DNA from: Taklimakanibacter sp021828105
GTDB taxonomy: Bacteria; Pseudomonadota; Alphaproteobacteria; Rhizobiales; Aestuariivirgaceae
Reading direction: 5' to 3'
Length of the DNA stretch: 64,000 nucleotides
Assembly (NCBI GenBank): GCA_021828105.1
Contig: JAKATG010000001.1
Location: 62,001 to 126,000 of the forward strand
Shown: positions 8,876 through 17,861 of the stretch, piece after piece
How the letters are laid out: the number at the start of each line of letters is the position of its first letter
How positions within the stretch are numbered: the stretch's first letter is position 1
Notes under the pieces: model-generated
The model's database searches: none
Told to the model about the DNA's origin: nothing
What the model saw: the letters and a program-made list of their open reading frames with translations, nothing else
Position numbers and translations under genes: made by a program

Positions 8876-9988
8876 ATGAGGATCAACGAGCATCAGTTTG
8901 ATCGCGCTGCCGAGCTTTTCTACGAAGCGGCTGCACTGCCCGATCGATGGCCGAGCGCGCTCGAGTTTCTTGGAAACAGCATCGGCGCGCTGGGCGTCAA
9001 TCTGTTCCCGATACAAGCCGGCCGGCATTCCGCGCTCTGCATGCCCGAAACCGAGGAAACAGTCCGGGATTTGGTCACCAGCCGCTGGTTTCCCGACAAT
9101 ACCTACATGCGGCGTGGTCTCGCGCTGACGCGAGCCGGACGGCAGGGCCTGATCTCTTCCGCCGAAATGTTCACACCTGAAGAGATGGCCCGTGATCCTT
9201 TCACCAACGAATGGCGGAAGAAGGTCGGTATTGGACACGAGGCCGGCATGCTCCTCGTCAATCACCCGCCAGACCTCATCATGCCGATCACGATAGTCCA
9301 GCCTTTAGCGGACGAGCCCTATGAACCAGCCGAGATCGCCAAGATGAACAAGCTCCTGGCATCCCTCAAAAGCGCGACGAGCCTTGCCTTGAATGTTGGT
9401 TTCTCGGCGGCCCAAGGCCTGGCGGCCGGCTTGAGCCAGGCGGGCAGGGAAACCGTCCTGTTCAGTGAATCAGGGCGTGTTCTCCATGCACCGGCAACGC
9501 TCGAGGCGCATTTCGGCGATGCCGTCTGTCTCCATGCCGAAACGATTTCCTCCTGGAACCCGGCCGCCAATGAACGCCTGTCATCGGCCGTGAAGCGTGC
9601 CGTAAGCAGGGCTTCGCCGGAAGCACGTGTGGCCCCGTCATTCGCCCTGCCGAGGAAGGGCGGTGGTGTGCCGTTCATCGGGGAGGTCATTCCGATCGTC
9701 GGCGGCGCACACGACATCTTCATGCTCGCCCGCGCCGTGCTCATCATCTCCGATCCGCTGGCCAATCTGAACCGGGCTTCAGCGCCTATTCGCGAAGCGT
9801 TCGGCCTTACGCAGGCCGAAGCGAGAATGGCGTCGAGGATTGCCGCGGGCCAGCAGCTGATGGACATCGCGGCGGCCGAGAACATCACGATCGAAACGGC
9901 GCGATCGCGCCTGAAGCTGGTCCTGGCCAAGACCGGAACACATCGCCAGACCGAGCTGGCAATCCTTGTGTCCTCGTTCGGACGCTGA
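8876..9988 (+). CDS. LuxR-type transcriptional regulator (copy 2 of tandem pair)
   Basis: This 370-aa paralogue of the preceding gene aligns with it end to end and has almost the same helix-turn-helix (IAAAENITIETARSRLKLVL). The differences are spread over the sensor part, so the copies may see different signals or form heterodimers. It starts 16 nt after the stop of copy 1. AAGGCG lies before the ATG. It ends about 95 bp before the MuiA-like gene. Confidence 0.8.
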   Translation: MRINEHQFDRAAELFYEAAALPDRWPSALEFLGNSIGALGVNLFPIQAGRHSALCMPETEETVRDLVTSRWFPDNTYMRRGLALTRAGRQGLISSAEMFTPEEMARDPFTNEWRKKVGIGHEAGMLLVNHPPDLIMPITIVQPLADEPYEPAEIAKMNKLLASLKSATSLALNVGFSAAQGLAAGLSQAGRETVLFSESGRVLHAPATLEAHFGDAVCLHAETISSWNPAANERLSSAVKRAVSRASPEARVAPSFALPRKGGGVPFIGEVIPIVGGAHDIFMLARAVLIISDPLANLNRASAPIREAFGLTQAEARMASRIAAGQQLMDIAAAENITIETARSRLKLVLAKTGTHRQTELAILVSSFGR

Positions 9989-10083
9989 GCAGCTCCGCCC
10001 CAGCTCTGACCTTTTCCAGCCCATAATTTGCCGCAACGTCCGCCTCTGATGGTTCCCGGGACAGGGAACCACGGAGCATCCCC

Positions 10084-11763
10084 ATGCGTACGATCACCAT
10101 TGCGCTTTTCCTCGCCACGACGTCATTAACGCCGGCTTTGGCCGCCGATATCGCCGCCCTTTCGCGCATCGATGCCGTGACCGTCTTCCCGCGAGGGGCG
10201 GAGGTCACCCGCATCGCCGAGGCCCGCATCGCAGAGGGCGAGCATACGCTCGTCTTCGAGGGCCTCCCGGCCGAGCTCGCACCCGAGACCTTGCGGGTCG
10301 AAGGCGCGGGCGGTTCAAAGATCGAGATCGGCTCGGTCGACTCCAAGCTCGTCTTCGCCACTGACAACAGCCGGGGCGAAGACCGCAAGCGCATCGAGAA
10401 GGACATCGAAGCCTTGAATGACGAGCGCGCGGCGCTCGACCAGGCGATCGCCGATGCCGACTATCAGAAAGATCTCATCCAGCAGATGGCGAGCATCACC
10501 CTGACCGACCGTCCCAAGGAAGGCGAGACCCGCATCCTCGATGCGCAGAGCCTGGGCGGCGTCCTCGATCTCATTGGCACCAAGCTCGCGAGCCTCGGCA
10601 AGACCGTCCTCGATGCCAGGCTGCGCCAGCGCGAGATCGACCGTCTCACCGGCGATCTCAACAAGAAGCTCGCAAGCCTCGCGCCGCAAGAAGAGCAGCG
10701 GCTCAAGGTGAGCGTGCATCTGACGGCGGCGCAGGAAACGGAGGGCACCTTCCGCCTGCGCTACCGCATCCACAATGCCGGCTGGCAGCCGATCTATGAT
10801 GCGCGCCTCGGCGCGATGGACAAGGACGGCAAGGCGCCGATCGAGCTGGTGCGGCGCGCCGATGTCGCGCAGTCGACGGCGGAAAGCTGGGACAATGTCG
10901 CCTTGACGCTATCGACGGCGCGCCCGATCGGTGCCACCGCGGCGCCCGATCTCATGCCCATGGCCATCAACGGCTTCATCGAAGGCCGGCGCGAGAACTT
11001 CACCGCGCGCGGCACCGGCAATGCGGGCGGCGAATTGGCTGCCCCGCAGCAAATGCAGGACAAGCGCAGCGATGACGATGGAGTCGCCGATGTGGCGCCG
11101 ATCGTGCAGGCACAGGCGAATGTCGCCATCGCGGGCTTCCAGGCGCTCTACGGCATAGGCGGGCGGGTCACGGTCGACAACACCGGCACCGCCAAGAAGG
11201 TGCGCATCGCGACCGACAGGATACAAGCGAAACTGTCGGCGCTCGCCGCCCCCAAGCTCGATCCCAATGCCTATCTGACGGCGGCCTTCACGCTCTCAGG
11301 CGAGACGCCGCTCCTGCCGGGCCCGGTCATGCTCTATCGCGACGGCGTGTTCATGGGCGAAGGCGCCTTGCCGATGCTCTCGCCCGGCGAAGAGGGCCGG
11401 CTCGGCTTCGGCGCCGACGACCTGGTGAAGGTCAAGCGCATCGAGGTGAAACGGCGTACCGCCGAGGAGGGACTGATCTCGACCTCCAATATCGATGAGC
11501 GCGCCTTCGACATCACCGTCAAGAACCTGCACCAGGCAGAGATCCCGATCACCATCCTCGACCAGATGCCCTATTCGACCGAGGGCAAGATCACGGTCGA
11601 CACGCTCTCCGGCATGACGCCGCCGACGGTCAGGGATTATGAGCGCCGCCGCGGCGTCCTCGCCTGGACCTTCGAGCTCGCGCCCCAGGACACGAAGGTC
11701 TTGCGGCATGGCTATAAGGTGAGCTGGCCACGCGACCTCAAGCTCGGACTCAATGAAGAGTGA
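10084..11763 (+). CDS. MuiA-like protein (DUF4140/DUF4139)
   Basis: This 559-aa exported protein has a signal peptide (cleavage probably after Ala20 in PALAAD), an N-terminal DUF4140 region (VTVFPRGAEVTRI), a coiled-coil-rich segment at about 95-215 and a C-terminal DUF4139 beta-rich domain. This is the layout of mucoidy-inhibitor MuiA homologues. The molecular role of the family is unclear. The protein should sit in the periplasm or envelope. The gene is single and convergent with a small membrane-protein gene 30 bp downstream. Confidence 0.8.
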   Translation: MRTITIALFLATTSLTPALAADIAALSRIDAVTVFPRGAEVTRIAEARIAEGEHTLVFEGLPAELAPETLRVEGAGGSKIEIGSVDSKLVFATDNSRGEDRKRIEKDIEALNDERAALDQAIADADYQKDLIQQMASITLTDRPKEGETRILDAQSLGGVLDLIGTKLASLGKTVLDARLRQREIDRLTGDLNKKLASLAPQEEQRLKVSVHLTAAQETEGTFRLRYRIHNAGWQPIYDARLGAMDKDGKAPIELVRRADVAQSTAESWDNVALTLSTARPIGATAAPDLMPMAINGFIEGRRENFTARGTGNAGGELAAPQQMQDKRSDDDGVADVAPIVQAQANVAIAGFQALYGIGGRVTVDNTGTAKKVRIATDRIQAKLSALAAPKLDPNAYLTAAFTLSGETPLLPGPVMLYRDGVFMGEGALPMLSPGEEGRLGFGADDLVKVKRIEVKRRTAEEGLISTSNIDERAFDITVKNLHQAEIPITILDQMPYSTEGKITVDTLSGMTPPTVRDYERRRGVLAWTFELAPQDTKVLRHGYKVSWPRDLKLGLNEE

Positions 11764-11793
11764 GCTCGCCGCGCAAGCGCGGGGACCCCCCGG

Positions 11794-12045
11794 CTACCTG
11801 CCCGCGGGGTCTTTCGCGCTGGCGCCCAGCACCTTCTTTTCGAGGAACTCGAGTCGGGCGGACAGATCGTCGGTCTCGCTCTGGAAGTAAGCGACGATGA
11901 GGACCGCCAGGATGAGGCTCGAATTGAATACGCCGATCGTGCCGGTGAGCCACGGGCCGAGATAGGCCAATACGCCGGCGAGCACGATGACCATGATGAC
12001 GATCTTCAGCGCGCGGACCGGACTTGATTTCTTCTTTCTAGCCAT
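11794..12045 (-). CDS. Small two-segment membrane protein, unknown function
   Basis: This 83-aa protein starts with a Lys-rich head (MARKKKSSPVRALK). Two hydrophobic segments follow (about residues 14-36 and 40-54), then a short C-terminal coiled-coil-like helix (DDLSARLEFLEKKVLG). The topology suggests both ends face the cytoplasm. It is convergent with the MuiA-like gene. It is probably a real conserved small protein, but I know no function. Confidence 0.6.
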   Translation of the reverse strand: MARKKKSSPVRALKIVIMVIVLAGVLAYLGPWLTGTIGVFNSSLILAVLIVAYFQSETDDLSARLEFLEKKVLGASAKDPAGR

Positions 12046-12145
12046 GGTGTCAGTTTAATCCCAGCCTTGGGTTCCCTCAAGTCACAGTTTATCGATAGAC
12101 GATTCGCCGCTGCCATACTCGTTAACAAATGGAATTCTCGTCGCA

Positions 12146-12250
12146 TTATAAAGCGCGATGGCTTAACACCGGGTCGCCATCGCGCTTTATCTTTTTGTTT
12201 GCGCATGACCTTTTCGGAAAACCGGTATCCACTTTTCCGGATCATGCGCT
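12146..12250. repeat. Dispersed double-hairpin repeat, copy 1
   Basis: This is a two-hairpin element. One 15-bp stem (ATAAAGCGCGATGGC ... GCCATCGCGCTTTAT) is followed by CTTTTTG. The second is an imperfect palindrome from GCGCATGA to TCATGCGC with internal TTTTCGGAAAACCGG. A close copy in reverse orientation lies at 51590-51689. The first hairpin plus T-run could serve as a terminator. Elements of this type are spread through Hyphomicrobiales genomes. Confidence 0.75.
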
Positions 12251-12304
12251 GGGCCAGTTCAATACGCGTTTGCCTTTATCCTATTCCGGTGTAAAAGCCT
12301 GCAA

Positions 12305-12337
12305 CGGCCCCGGCGCGCACAGCGCTTCGGGGCCGGT
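12305..12337 (+). promoter_or_regulatory. GC-rich hairpin in the purA leader
   Basis: Complementary arms ACGGCCCCG and CGGGGCCGGT flank GCGCGCACAGCGC, and TTTC follows. The hairpin lies 37 bases before the purA start and resembles an attenuator or leader stem. No known purine riboswitch core is seen. The regulatory role is only a suggestion. Confidence 0.3.
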
Positions 12338-12373
12338 TTCATGTCTGGCTGGGCTTCGGTTCAAGGAATCACG

Positions 12374-13666
12374 ATGGCGAATGTCGCGGTAGTGGGCGCC
12401 CAATGGGGCGACGAGGGCAAGGGCAAGATCGTCGACTGGCTGTCGGAACGCGCCGATATCGTGGTCAGGTTCCAGGGCGGGCACAATGCCGGCCACACGC
12501 TGGTGATCGACGGGGTGACCTACAAGCTCTCGCTCTTGCCTTCCGGCATCGTGCGCAAGGGCAAGCTCTCGGTGATCGGCAATGGCGTCGTCATCGACCC
12601 CTGGGCGCTCTGTGCCGAGATCGACAAGCTCTCGGGGCAGGGAGTCGCGGTCAGCCGCGAAAACCTGCGGATCGCCGGCAATGCCACGCTCATCCTGCCC
12701 TTGCACCGCGAGCTCGACCAGATGCGGGAAGCCGCGGCGGGCGAGGGCAAGATCGGCACCACCGGGCGCGGCATCGGGCCTGCCTATGAGGACAAGGTCG
12801 GGCGCCGCTCGATCAGGGTGCATGACCTCGCCAATCTCGCGACCCTCGATCCCAAGATCGACAGGCTGCTCACCCATCACAATGCCCTGCGCCGCGGCCT
12901 TGGCCAGCCCGAGGTCAAGGCCTCCGACCTCAAGGACCAGCTGGCGCAAGTGGCGCCCAAGCTTCTCACCTATTCCGATGCGGTCTGGCACCTGCTCGAC
13001 GAGGCCAGGCGCGACGGCAAGCGCATCCTGTTCGAGGGCGCGCAAGGCATCCTGCTCGACATCGATCACGGCACCTATCCCTATGTGACGTCCTCCAACA
13101 CGGTGGCGGGGCAGGCCTCGGCCGGCTCCGGCATGGGGCCGTCCTCCATCGGCTATGTGCTCGGCATCGCCAAGGCCTATACGACCCGCGTCGGCTCGGG
13201 CCCGTTCCCGACCGAGCAGCAGAACGAGATCGGCGAGCTCATCGGCCAGAGGGGGCGCGAATTCGGCACGGTGACGGGGCGCAAAAGGCGCTGCGGCTGG
13301 TTCGATGCGGTGCTGGTCAACCAGACGATCAAGGTTTCGGGCATCCATGGCGTGGCGCTCACCAAGCTCGACGTGCTCGATGGGCTTCCCGAGATCAAGG
13401 TCTGCGTCGGCTATGAGCTCGACGGCAAGCGCATCGACCGATTGCCGGCCGCCGAGGAAGCCCAGAAGAATGTCGTGCCCGTCTATGAGACGCTGGAAGG
13501 CTGGCAGGAGACGACGGCGGGTGCCCGCTCCTGGGCCGACCTCCCGGCCCAGGCGATCAAATATGTGAAATATCTCGAAGAGCTGATCGGCTGCCCGGTG
13601 GCGCTGCTCTCAACCTCGCCCGAGCGCGACGACACGATCCTGATGAAGGATCCGTTCGAGGACTGA
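12374..13666 (+). CDS. purA: Adenylosuccinate synthetase
   Basis: This enzyme joins IMP and aspartate using GTP, the first committed step to AMP. The 430-aa protein has the N-terminal signature VVGAQWGDEGKGKIVDWL (catalytic Asp13, Lys16) and QGGHNAGHT with the catalytic His. TTGRGIGPAYEDK and late GTP-binding loops follow. I begin at ATG 12374, preceded by AAGGAATC, because MANVAVVG is the usual start. An earlier in-frame ATG adds unconserved residues. The next gene starts one base after the stop, suggesting co-translation. Confidence 0.95.
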   Translation: MANVAVVGAQWGDEGKGKIVDWLSERADIVVRFQGGHNAGHTLVIDGVTYKLSLLPSGIVRKGKLSVIGNGVVIDPWALCAEIDKLSGQGVAVSRENLRIAGNATLILPLHRELDQMREAAAGEGKIGTTGRGIGPAYEDKVGRRSIRVHDLANLATLDPKIDRLLTHHNALRRGLGQPEVKASDLKDQLAQVAPKLLTYSDAVWHLLDEARRDGKRILFEGAQGILLDIDHGTYPYVTSSNTVAGQASAGSGMGPSSIGYVLGIAKAYTTRVGSGPFPTEQQNEIGELIGQRGREFGTVTGRKRRCGWFDAVLVNQTIKVSGIHGVALTKLDVLDGLPEIKVCVGYELDGKRIDRLPAAEEAQKNVVPVYETLEGWQETTAGARSWADLPAQAIKYVKYLEELIGCPVALLSTSPERDDTILMKDPFED

Positions 13667-13667
13667 C

Positions 13668-14534
13668 ATGTTGCGGCGCCTCATCGGGATCGTCGGCGCC
13701 ACTCTCATCTTCGCGCTCGCGACCGCCGTCACGCAATTGGGCGGCGTGGCTTTCCTTCTCGCTTTGCTCCTCGTCTGGATTGTGCGCCGCTCCGGCATGC
13801 GCAAATCCGTCGCGGTGATTGCCGGGATCGTCTTCTTCATCGCCGGCCTCGGGATAGCCAATCGCTTCATCGTGCCGCCGCTCGCGGCGCAATTCGGACG
13901 CGCCCCTTTGCCCTGCGCGGCGACGGGGGAGCAGCCTTATGCCGCTCTGTCGCCGCTTTATTGCGCCCTGGGACGCAACTATGTGCGCCCTGAAGCCAGG
14001 GCCATGCTGGACGCCATGGCATCCGATCTCGCCCAACACTATCCCGGTCTCACCGTCGCCTATCTCGATGCCGGATTTCCGTTCTTCGACGGTTTCCCGC
14101 TGCCGCCGCATCTCTCCCATCACGACGGGCGGCGCATCGATCTCGCCTATTTCTACAAGGATCGGGCAGGGACCTACCAGCCGCTCGCGACGCCGTCGCT
14201 TCTGGGCTATTGGGGCTTCGAGCCGCCCTCCACCGGTGACGCCTCGCCTTGCGATGACAAGGAACGTTGGCTCACCTTGCGCTGGGACATGGGCTGGTTC
14301 CAGGCCTTTGTGCGCCAGGACCTCGTCCTCGATGAGGAGAGGACTGCCGTCATGCTGCGCTGGCTCACCGAGCGCGGCTCGACCCAGGGCGTCGAGAAGA
14401 TCCTGCTCGAACCGCATGTGGCAAAGAGGCTACAAGTCTCATCACCCCTGATCCGGTTCCAGGGCTGTCGCGCAGCGCGCCATGACGATCACATTCATGT
14501 CGAGGTCGGCTATGCGCCTGGACCACCGTCGTAG
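13668..14534 (+). CDS. Membrane-anchored LAS-type peptidase-like protein
   Basis: This 288-aa protein has two N-terminal membrane segments (about 5-38 and 47-66) and a periplasmic or extracytoplasmic domain. Residues His151/His152 and Asp158 (LSHHDGRRIDLAY) and His272, His275 and His277 (HDDHIHVEV) form the H-x6-D ... H-x-H zinc pattern of LAS metallopeptidases such as MepA-type murein endopeptidases. A role in peptidoglycan processing is therefore inferred. It lies one base after purA, but no functional link is known. Confidence 0.6.
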   Translation: MLRRLIGIVGATLIFALATAVTQLGGVAFLLALLLVWIVRRSGMRKSVAVIAGIVFFIAGLGIANRFIVPPLAAQFGRAPLPCAATGEQPYAALSPLYCALGRNYVRPEARAMLDAMASDLAQHYPGLTVAYLDAGFPFFDGFPLPPHLSHHDGRRIDLAYFYKDRAGTYQPLATPSLLGYWGFEPPSTGDASPCDDKERWLTLRWDMGWFQAFVRQDLVLDEERTAVMLRWLTERGSTQGVEKILLEPHVAKRLQVSSPLIRFQGCRAARHDDHIHVEVGYAPGPPS

Positions 14535-14757
14535 TCTCAGGAGCCCTGTTGGCACTGCTCTCGACGTCGCCGGAGCGCAGTGTCGGCGGAGCATCCCTGT
14601 GCCGCTCTCTCGCTGGATACAGGGTAAATTACAGGGAAAAATCGAAAAAGCGGGCTTTCGCACTGCGGGCTCGGAGGTTGGCCGGCCGCCTGTATGGGAG
14701 ACCTCGCAGGACCTAGCCGTCAGCCCTATATATGGCATCAGGGAACTGGAGTTCGCC

Positions 14758-14874
14758 ATGCATCCCATCCTGCTGTTCAACCCGTCATTGGCGCTCAAGA
14801 TCGTCATCGCCGTCATCACCATCGTGGCGCTGGTCCTCTTCATCAGGGCCTATGGGCGGAGCGGGAAGCTCTAG
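14758..14874 (+). CDS. Very short single-pass membrane protein
   Basis: This is a 38-aa ORF (MHPILLFNPSLALKIVIAVI...) made almost wholly of one hydrophobic helix ending in a positive tail (RAYGRSGKL). CTGGAG lies 6-7 nt before the ATG. Length, composition and ribosome site fit a small membrane peptide, but I have no homologue in mind, and chance remains possible. Confidence 0.4.
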   Translation: MHPILLFNPSLALKIVIAVITIVALVLFIRAYGRSGKL

Positions 14875-14880
14875 CTGCTT

Positions 14881-15042
14881 CGGCATGGCGAAGGGAGCTC
14901 GGCCAAGAACACCAAGAAGATTTTGACGAGTCGGCGCAAGGACTTGGAGGCGGGAACCAAGATCCTGCTTGAAAAGGAGACGATCACGCCAGAGGACTTC
15001 CCGCCGCTCCTGCCGGCAAAGGATAAGATAGCGACGGAATAG
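14881..15042 (+). pseudogene. Possible C-terminal gene fragment (FtsH-like tail)
   Basis: One plus-strand frame reads ...ILTSRRKDLEAGTKILLEKE, then TITPEDFPPLLPAKDKIATE and a stop. This resembles the helical C-terminal tail of AAA/M41 FtsH-type proteases. The frame is open from 14875 but has no plausible start and nothing recognisable upstream. It is a likely remnant. The family is uncertain. Confidence 0.25.
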
Positions 15043-15045
15043 CGA

Positions 15046-15834
15046 TCAGTAATTCCGCCCCTCGACGAAGAAGCCGTAGAGCGAGGTGAGGACCGTGATG
15101 CTGAAGATGGTGAAGATCCAGTTCACCACCAGCTGAAGCCCGAAGCCGACGGCGATGCCGAGCATGCCGTGGACAGCATTGGCGGCATAGGCGAGCGCGC
15201 CGAGCATGAGCCCGGCACCGAGCGCGACGACGATCTCGAACAGGAAGATCAGGAATATCGGCAGGTTGTTGCCGTTCGTCACCGACCAGGCATCGCGCAT
15301 GCCGAAATCGCTGCGGCCGAGCGCTATGGCGGGAAGCTTCACGCCCAAGCGCAAGGCCAGCACGCCGATCACCGGAATGATGACGATGGCGATGAGGATC
15401 ATGGAGGCATCGATCTGGCCGAGCAGTCCGCCGATGAGGCCGAGCGGCAGGCCGACGACGAGGCCCGCCGCCACCACGGCAAGCGAGATCAGGAGGAGGT
15501 TGCCGAAATAGCGCCAGGTCTTGTCATCGAGCCGGAAGATGTCGCGGCCCTTCGGCACCTCATCGAGAAGGATGTAGCGGTGCCAGTTCACGGCGATCGA
15601 GGCGAAAGCCAGCAAGGTGACGAGCGCGATGATAAGGTTGATCAGGAAGGTGGCTCCGGGACTGGCTTCCGGATTGCCGCCGGTCGTACGATCGAGCAAA
15701 GCGGAAAGAGCGACGACGACCGGCACGAAAACCGCATACCAGGGCCAGCTGATGCGGAAGGCATAGGCGATATTGTTGCGCACGCTGCTCAGAGCGTGAC
15801 CGATGCATTGGCCGGCGGGAAGCGGACGGGGCAT
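15046..15834 (-). CDS. Conserved multi-pass membrane protein of unknown function
   Basis: This 262-aa protein has about six hydrophobic segments (near residues 30-48, 64-84, 110-135, 140-168, 190-225 and 230-255). A short cytoplasmic stretch, WHRYILLDEVPKGRDIFRLD, lies after the second. I recognise the general look of an uncharacterised alphaproteobacterial membrane family but no function. It stands alone, convergent with the fragment at 15042 and divergent from the repeat-rich region before the CAP-domain gene. Confidence 0.7.
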   Translation of the reverse strand: MPRPLPAGQCIGHALSSVRNNIAYAFRISWPWYAVFVPVVVALSALLDRTTGGNPEASPGATFLINLIIALVTLLAFASIAVNWHRYILLDEVPKGRDIFRLDDKTWRYFGNLLLISLAVVAAGLVVGLPLGLIGGLLGQIDASMILIAIVIIPVIGVLALRLGVKLPAIALGRSDFGMRDAWSVTNGNNLPIFLIFLFEIVVALGAGLMLGALAYAANAVHGMLGIAVGFGLQLVVNWIFTIFSITVLTSLYGFFVEGRNY

Positions 15835-15902
15835 TTAACTTGTGTCTCCTCGCCGTCCGCCTTAAGAAAGCCCGAAGCGCCCGTCAAGCCACCAAGCTCA
15901 AC

Positions 15903-16012
15903 GCGCATCCTTTCGCGAAGTGGACTCACTTCGCCGAAAGGACGCGCGCCAAATCAATATCTTGGAGCAAATCCTTATCGCCAAAGTCTTCAACTTTGGC
16001 GGGATTTGCTCT
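15903..16012. repeat. Two intergenic hairpin repeats
   Basis: The first palindrome spans 15903-15946 (CCTTTCGCGAAGT ... ACTTCGCCGAAAGG with GCGC ends). The second spans 15966-16010 (AGCAAATCC..GCCAAAGT, loop, ACTTTGGC..GGATTTGCT). Both look like dispersed Hyphomicrobiales intergenic elements. They fill most of the space between the membrane-protein gene and the CAP-domain gene. Confidence 0.65.
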
Positions 16013-16048
16013 AAGACGGGCCAAAACCGATCCCGACGGCAACCCCCT

Positions 16049-16666
16049 ATGAGCATGCTATCCTCTCGCAAGCACGTGATCCGGCTCGTTGCGCTTTTGC
16101 TGCTGGCCGCGGCGTCCATTCTGCCCGCTGGCCAGACGGCGCAGGCCTCGAGCGATTATGCCTATTATGCCCGCGCACTTCTGAGCAAGCTGCCCGAGAA
16201 TGCCGGCGCCAGGCCTGATCTCGAAGAATATCTCGACAAGCTCGTCTCTTCCTACCGCCAGTCCAAGGGCCGCAAGGGCCTCATCGCCTCGGATCTGATG
16301 CGCGAGGCGGCGAGAGCCCAGGCCGCTGACATGATGTTCACGGGGAAGTCGAACCACCGCTCGCGCTCGGGCCACAGTTTCGACCAGCGCTTCGGCGCCT
16401 ATGTCGAGGACGTGGAGCTCTATCGGGCGAAGGGCGAGAATGCCGCGAGCGACCGCAAGAAGGGGCCGGCGGACGAAAGCAAGGCGCGGGCGCTGTTCGC
16501 TCTGTGGCTCGCCAGCGGCGGCCACCGGCGCAACCTGATGAAGCGGGATTATGACTATGTCTCGACCGGCGTCATCCAGCGCGGCGATGAATTATGGGCG
16601 GTGCAGATGTTCTGGTCGAAGCCGGCGCCGCCCAACAGCAATCCGCTGATCATCGGCGTCGAGTAG
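16049..16666 (+). CDS. Secreted CAP-domain protein
   Basis: This exported protein of about 205 aa has a signal peptide (cleavage probably near Ala31 in AQASSD) and a CAP/SCP domain carrying DLMREAARAQAADM, HRSRSGHSFDQRF, GENAAS and WLASGGHRRNLM. These correspond to the usual CAP signature histidines and glutamate. CAP proteins are extracellular and their bacterial roles are varied. The start at 16049 is weakly supported, and ATG 16055 is possible. The upstream space is occupied by hairpin repeats. Confidence 0.75.
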   Translation: MSMLSSRKHVIRLVALLLLAAASILPAGQTAQASSDYAYYARALLSKLPENAGARPDLEEYLDKLVSSYRQSKGRKGLIASDLMREAARAQAADMMFTGKSNHRSRSGHSFDQRFGAYVEDVELYRAKGENAASDRKKGPADESKARALFALWLASGGHRRNLMKRDYDYVSTGVIQRGDELWAVQMFWSKPAPPNSNPLIIGVE

Positions 16667-16689
16667 GCGGCGTTTGGCATACGCAAACA

Positions 16690-16722
16690 AAAAGCGCCGT
16701 TCCGGTCAGGGAACGGCGCTTT
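16690..16722 (-). terminator. Intrinsic terminator of rpoH
   Basis: A 13-bp stem (AAAGCGCCGTTCC ... GGAACGGCGCTTT) is followed on the minus strand by TTTTGTTTG, a classic Rho-independent terminator. It lies about 13 bases after the rpoH stop. On the plus strand it also follows the CAP gene closely, so it may work in both directions. Confidence 0.8.
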
Positions 16723-16734
16723 GGATTTGATTGA

Positions 16735-17649
16735 TCAGACCCTGGCTTCGGCGGCGGCGATCGCGGGCTTGGGAGCGAGCGCCTTCTGGGCGGCGTTCTT
16801 CACCGCCTTCTGCACCTTCTCGAAGGCTCTGACCTCGATCTGGCGGATGCGCTCGCGCGACACGCCGAATTCCTGGCTCAGATCCTCGAGCGTCGCCGGC
16901 TCTTCCTGCATGCGGCGCTGCTCGAAGACGCGGCGCTCGCGATCGGTGAGCTTGTCCATGGCTTCGGTCAGAAGGTCGAGACGCAGCTTCTTCTCCTCGC
17001 TTTCGACGAGCATGTCTTCCTGCGTGTCGCTATCATCGACCAGCCAGTCCTGCCATTCGCCTTCGCTCTCGGCGCGCACCGGTGCATTGAGCGAGGCATC
17101 GCCCGACAGCCTGCGGTTCATCGACACGACGTCCTCTTCCGGCACGCCGAGGCGGCGGGCGATCTCCTTGACCTGGTCGGGCTTGAGATCGCCTTCCTCC
17201 AGGGCCTGGATCTGGCCCTTCACCTTGCGCAGGTTGAAGAACAGCTTCTTCTGGCTGGCGGTGGTGCCCATCTTGACGAGGCTCCACGAGCGCAGGATGA
17301 ATTCCTGGATCGAGGCCTTGATCCACCACATCGCATAGGTCGCGAGCCTGAAGCCCTTGTCGGGCTCGAAGCGCTTAACCGCCTGCATGAGGCCGACATT
17401 GCCTTCCGAGACGACCTCGGAAATGGGCAGGCCGTAGCCCCGATAGCCCATGGCGATCTTGGCCACGAGCCGCAAATGCGAGGTCACGAGCTTATGGGCC
17501 GCCTCGCGGTCGCCATGCTCCTTCCAGCGCTTGGCGAGCATGAATTCCTCGTCCGGCTGCAGCATGGGAAACTGCCGGATTTCCTGCAAATAGCGGGAAA
17601 GACCGCCTTCGCTCGAGACGCTCGGAAGTGAAGCGACGGGTTTAGCCAT
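16735..17649 (-). CDS. rpoH: Heat-shock sigma factor sigma-32
   Basis: This 304-aa sigma-70-family factor directs RNA polymerase to heat-shock promoters. Region 2 is complete (YAMWWIKASIQEFILRSWSL). It is followed by the RpoH-specific box QKKLFFNLRK, then region 4 with the helix-turn-helix TLEDLSQEFGVSRERIRQIE. The length and Ala-rich tail are typical of alphaproteobacterial RpoH. It is a single gene with its own terminator, and a roughly 210-bp leader lies upstream. The ATG follows an A/G-rich GAAAGGGGGGC segment. Confidence 0.95.
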   Translation of the reverse strand: MAKPVASLPSVSSEGGLSRYLQEIRQFPMLQPDEEFMLAKRWKEHGDREAAHKLVTSHLRLVAKIAMGYRGYGLPISEVVSEGNVGLMQAVKRFEPDKGFRLATYAMWWIKASIQEFILRSWSLVKMGTTASQKKLFFNLRKVKGQIQALEEGDLKPDQVKEIARRLGVPEEDVVSMNRRLSGDASLNAPVRAESEGEWQDWLVDDSDTQEDMLVESEEKKLRLDLLTEAMDKLTDRERRVFEQRRMQEEPATLEDLSQEFGVSRERIRQIEVRAFEKVQKAVKNAAQKALAPKPAIAAAEARV

Positions 17650-17861
17650 GATATGTGCCCCCCTTTCACGGGCCGGGTGGAGACGAGAGCCTCCGCCGGT
17701 GATGAGGATATAGGGTTCAATGCGCGGAATTTAAGACCGTTCCCGAAAAAAAGAAACTTAATAAGTTGCAATATATGTCTGAGGCTGACGTTACGGTAGA
17801 TTGTCCGACCCGGCGGATGGCCCTTGCTCGGGGGCAGGATTCGGGGGATTGATGCAAGTCT

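Noticed and set aside
12305..12337. Purine riboswitch upstream of purA
   Set aside because: Only a GC-rich hairpin is present. The conserved junction bases of a purine riboswitch are not seen.
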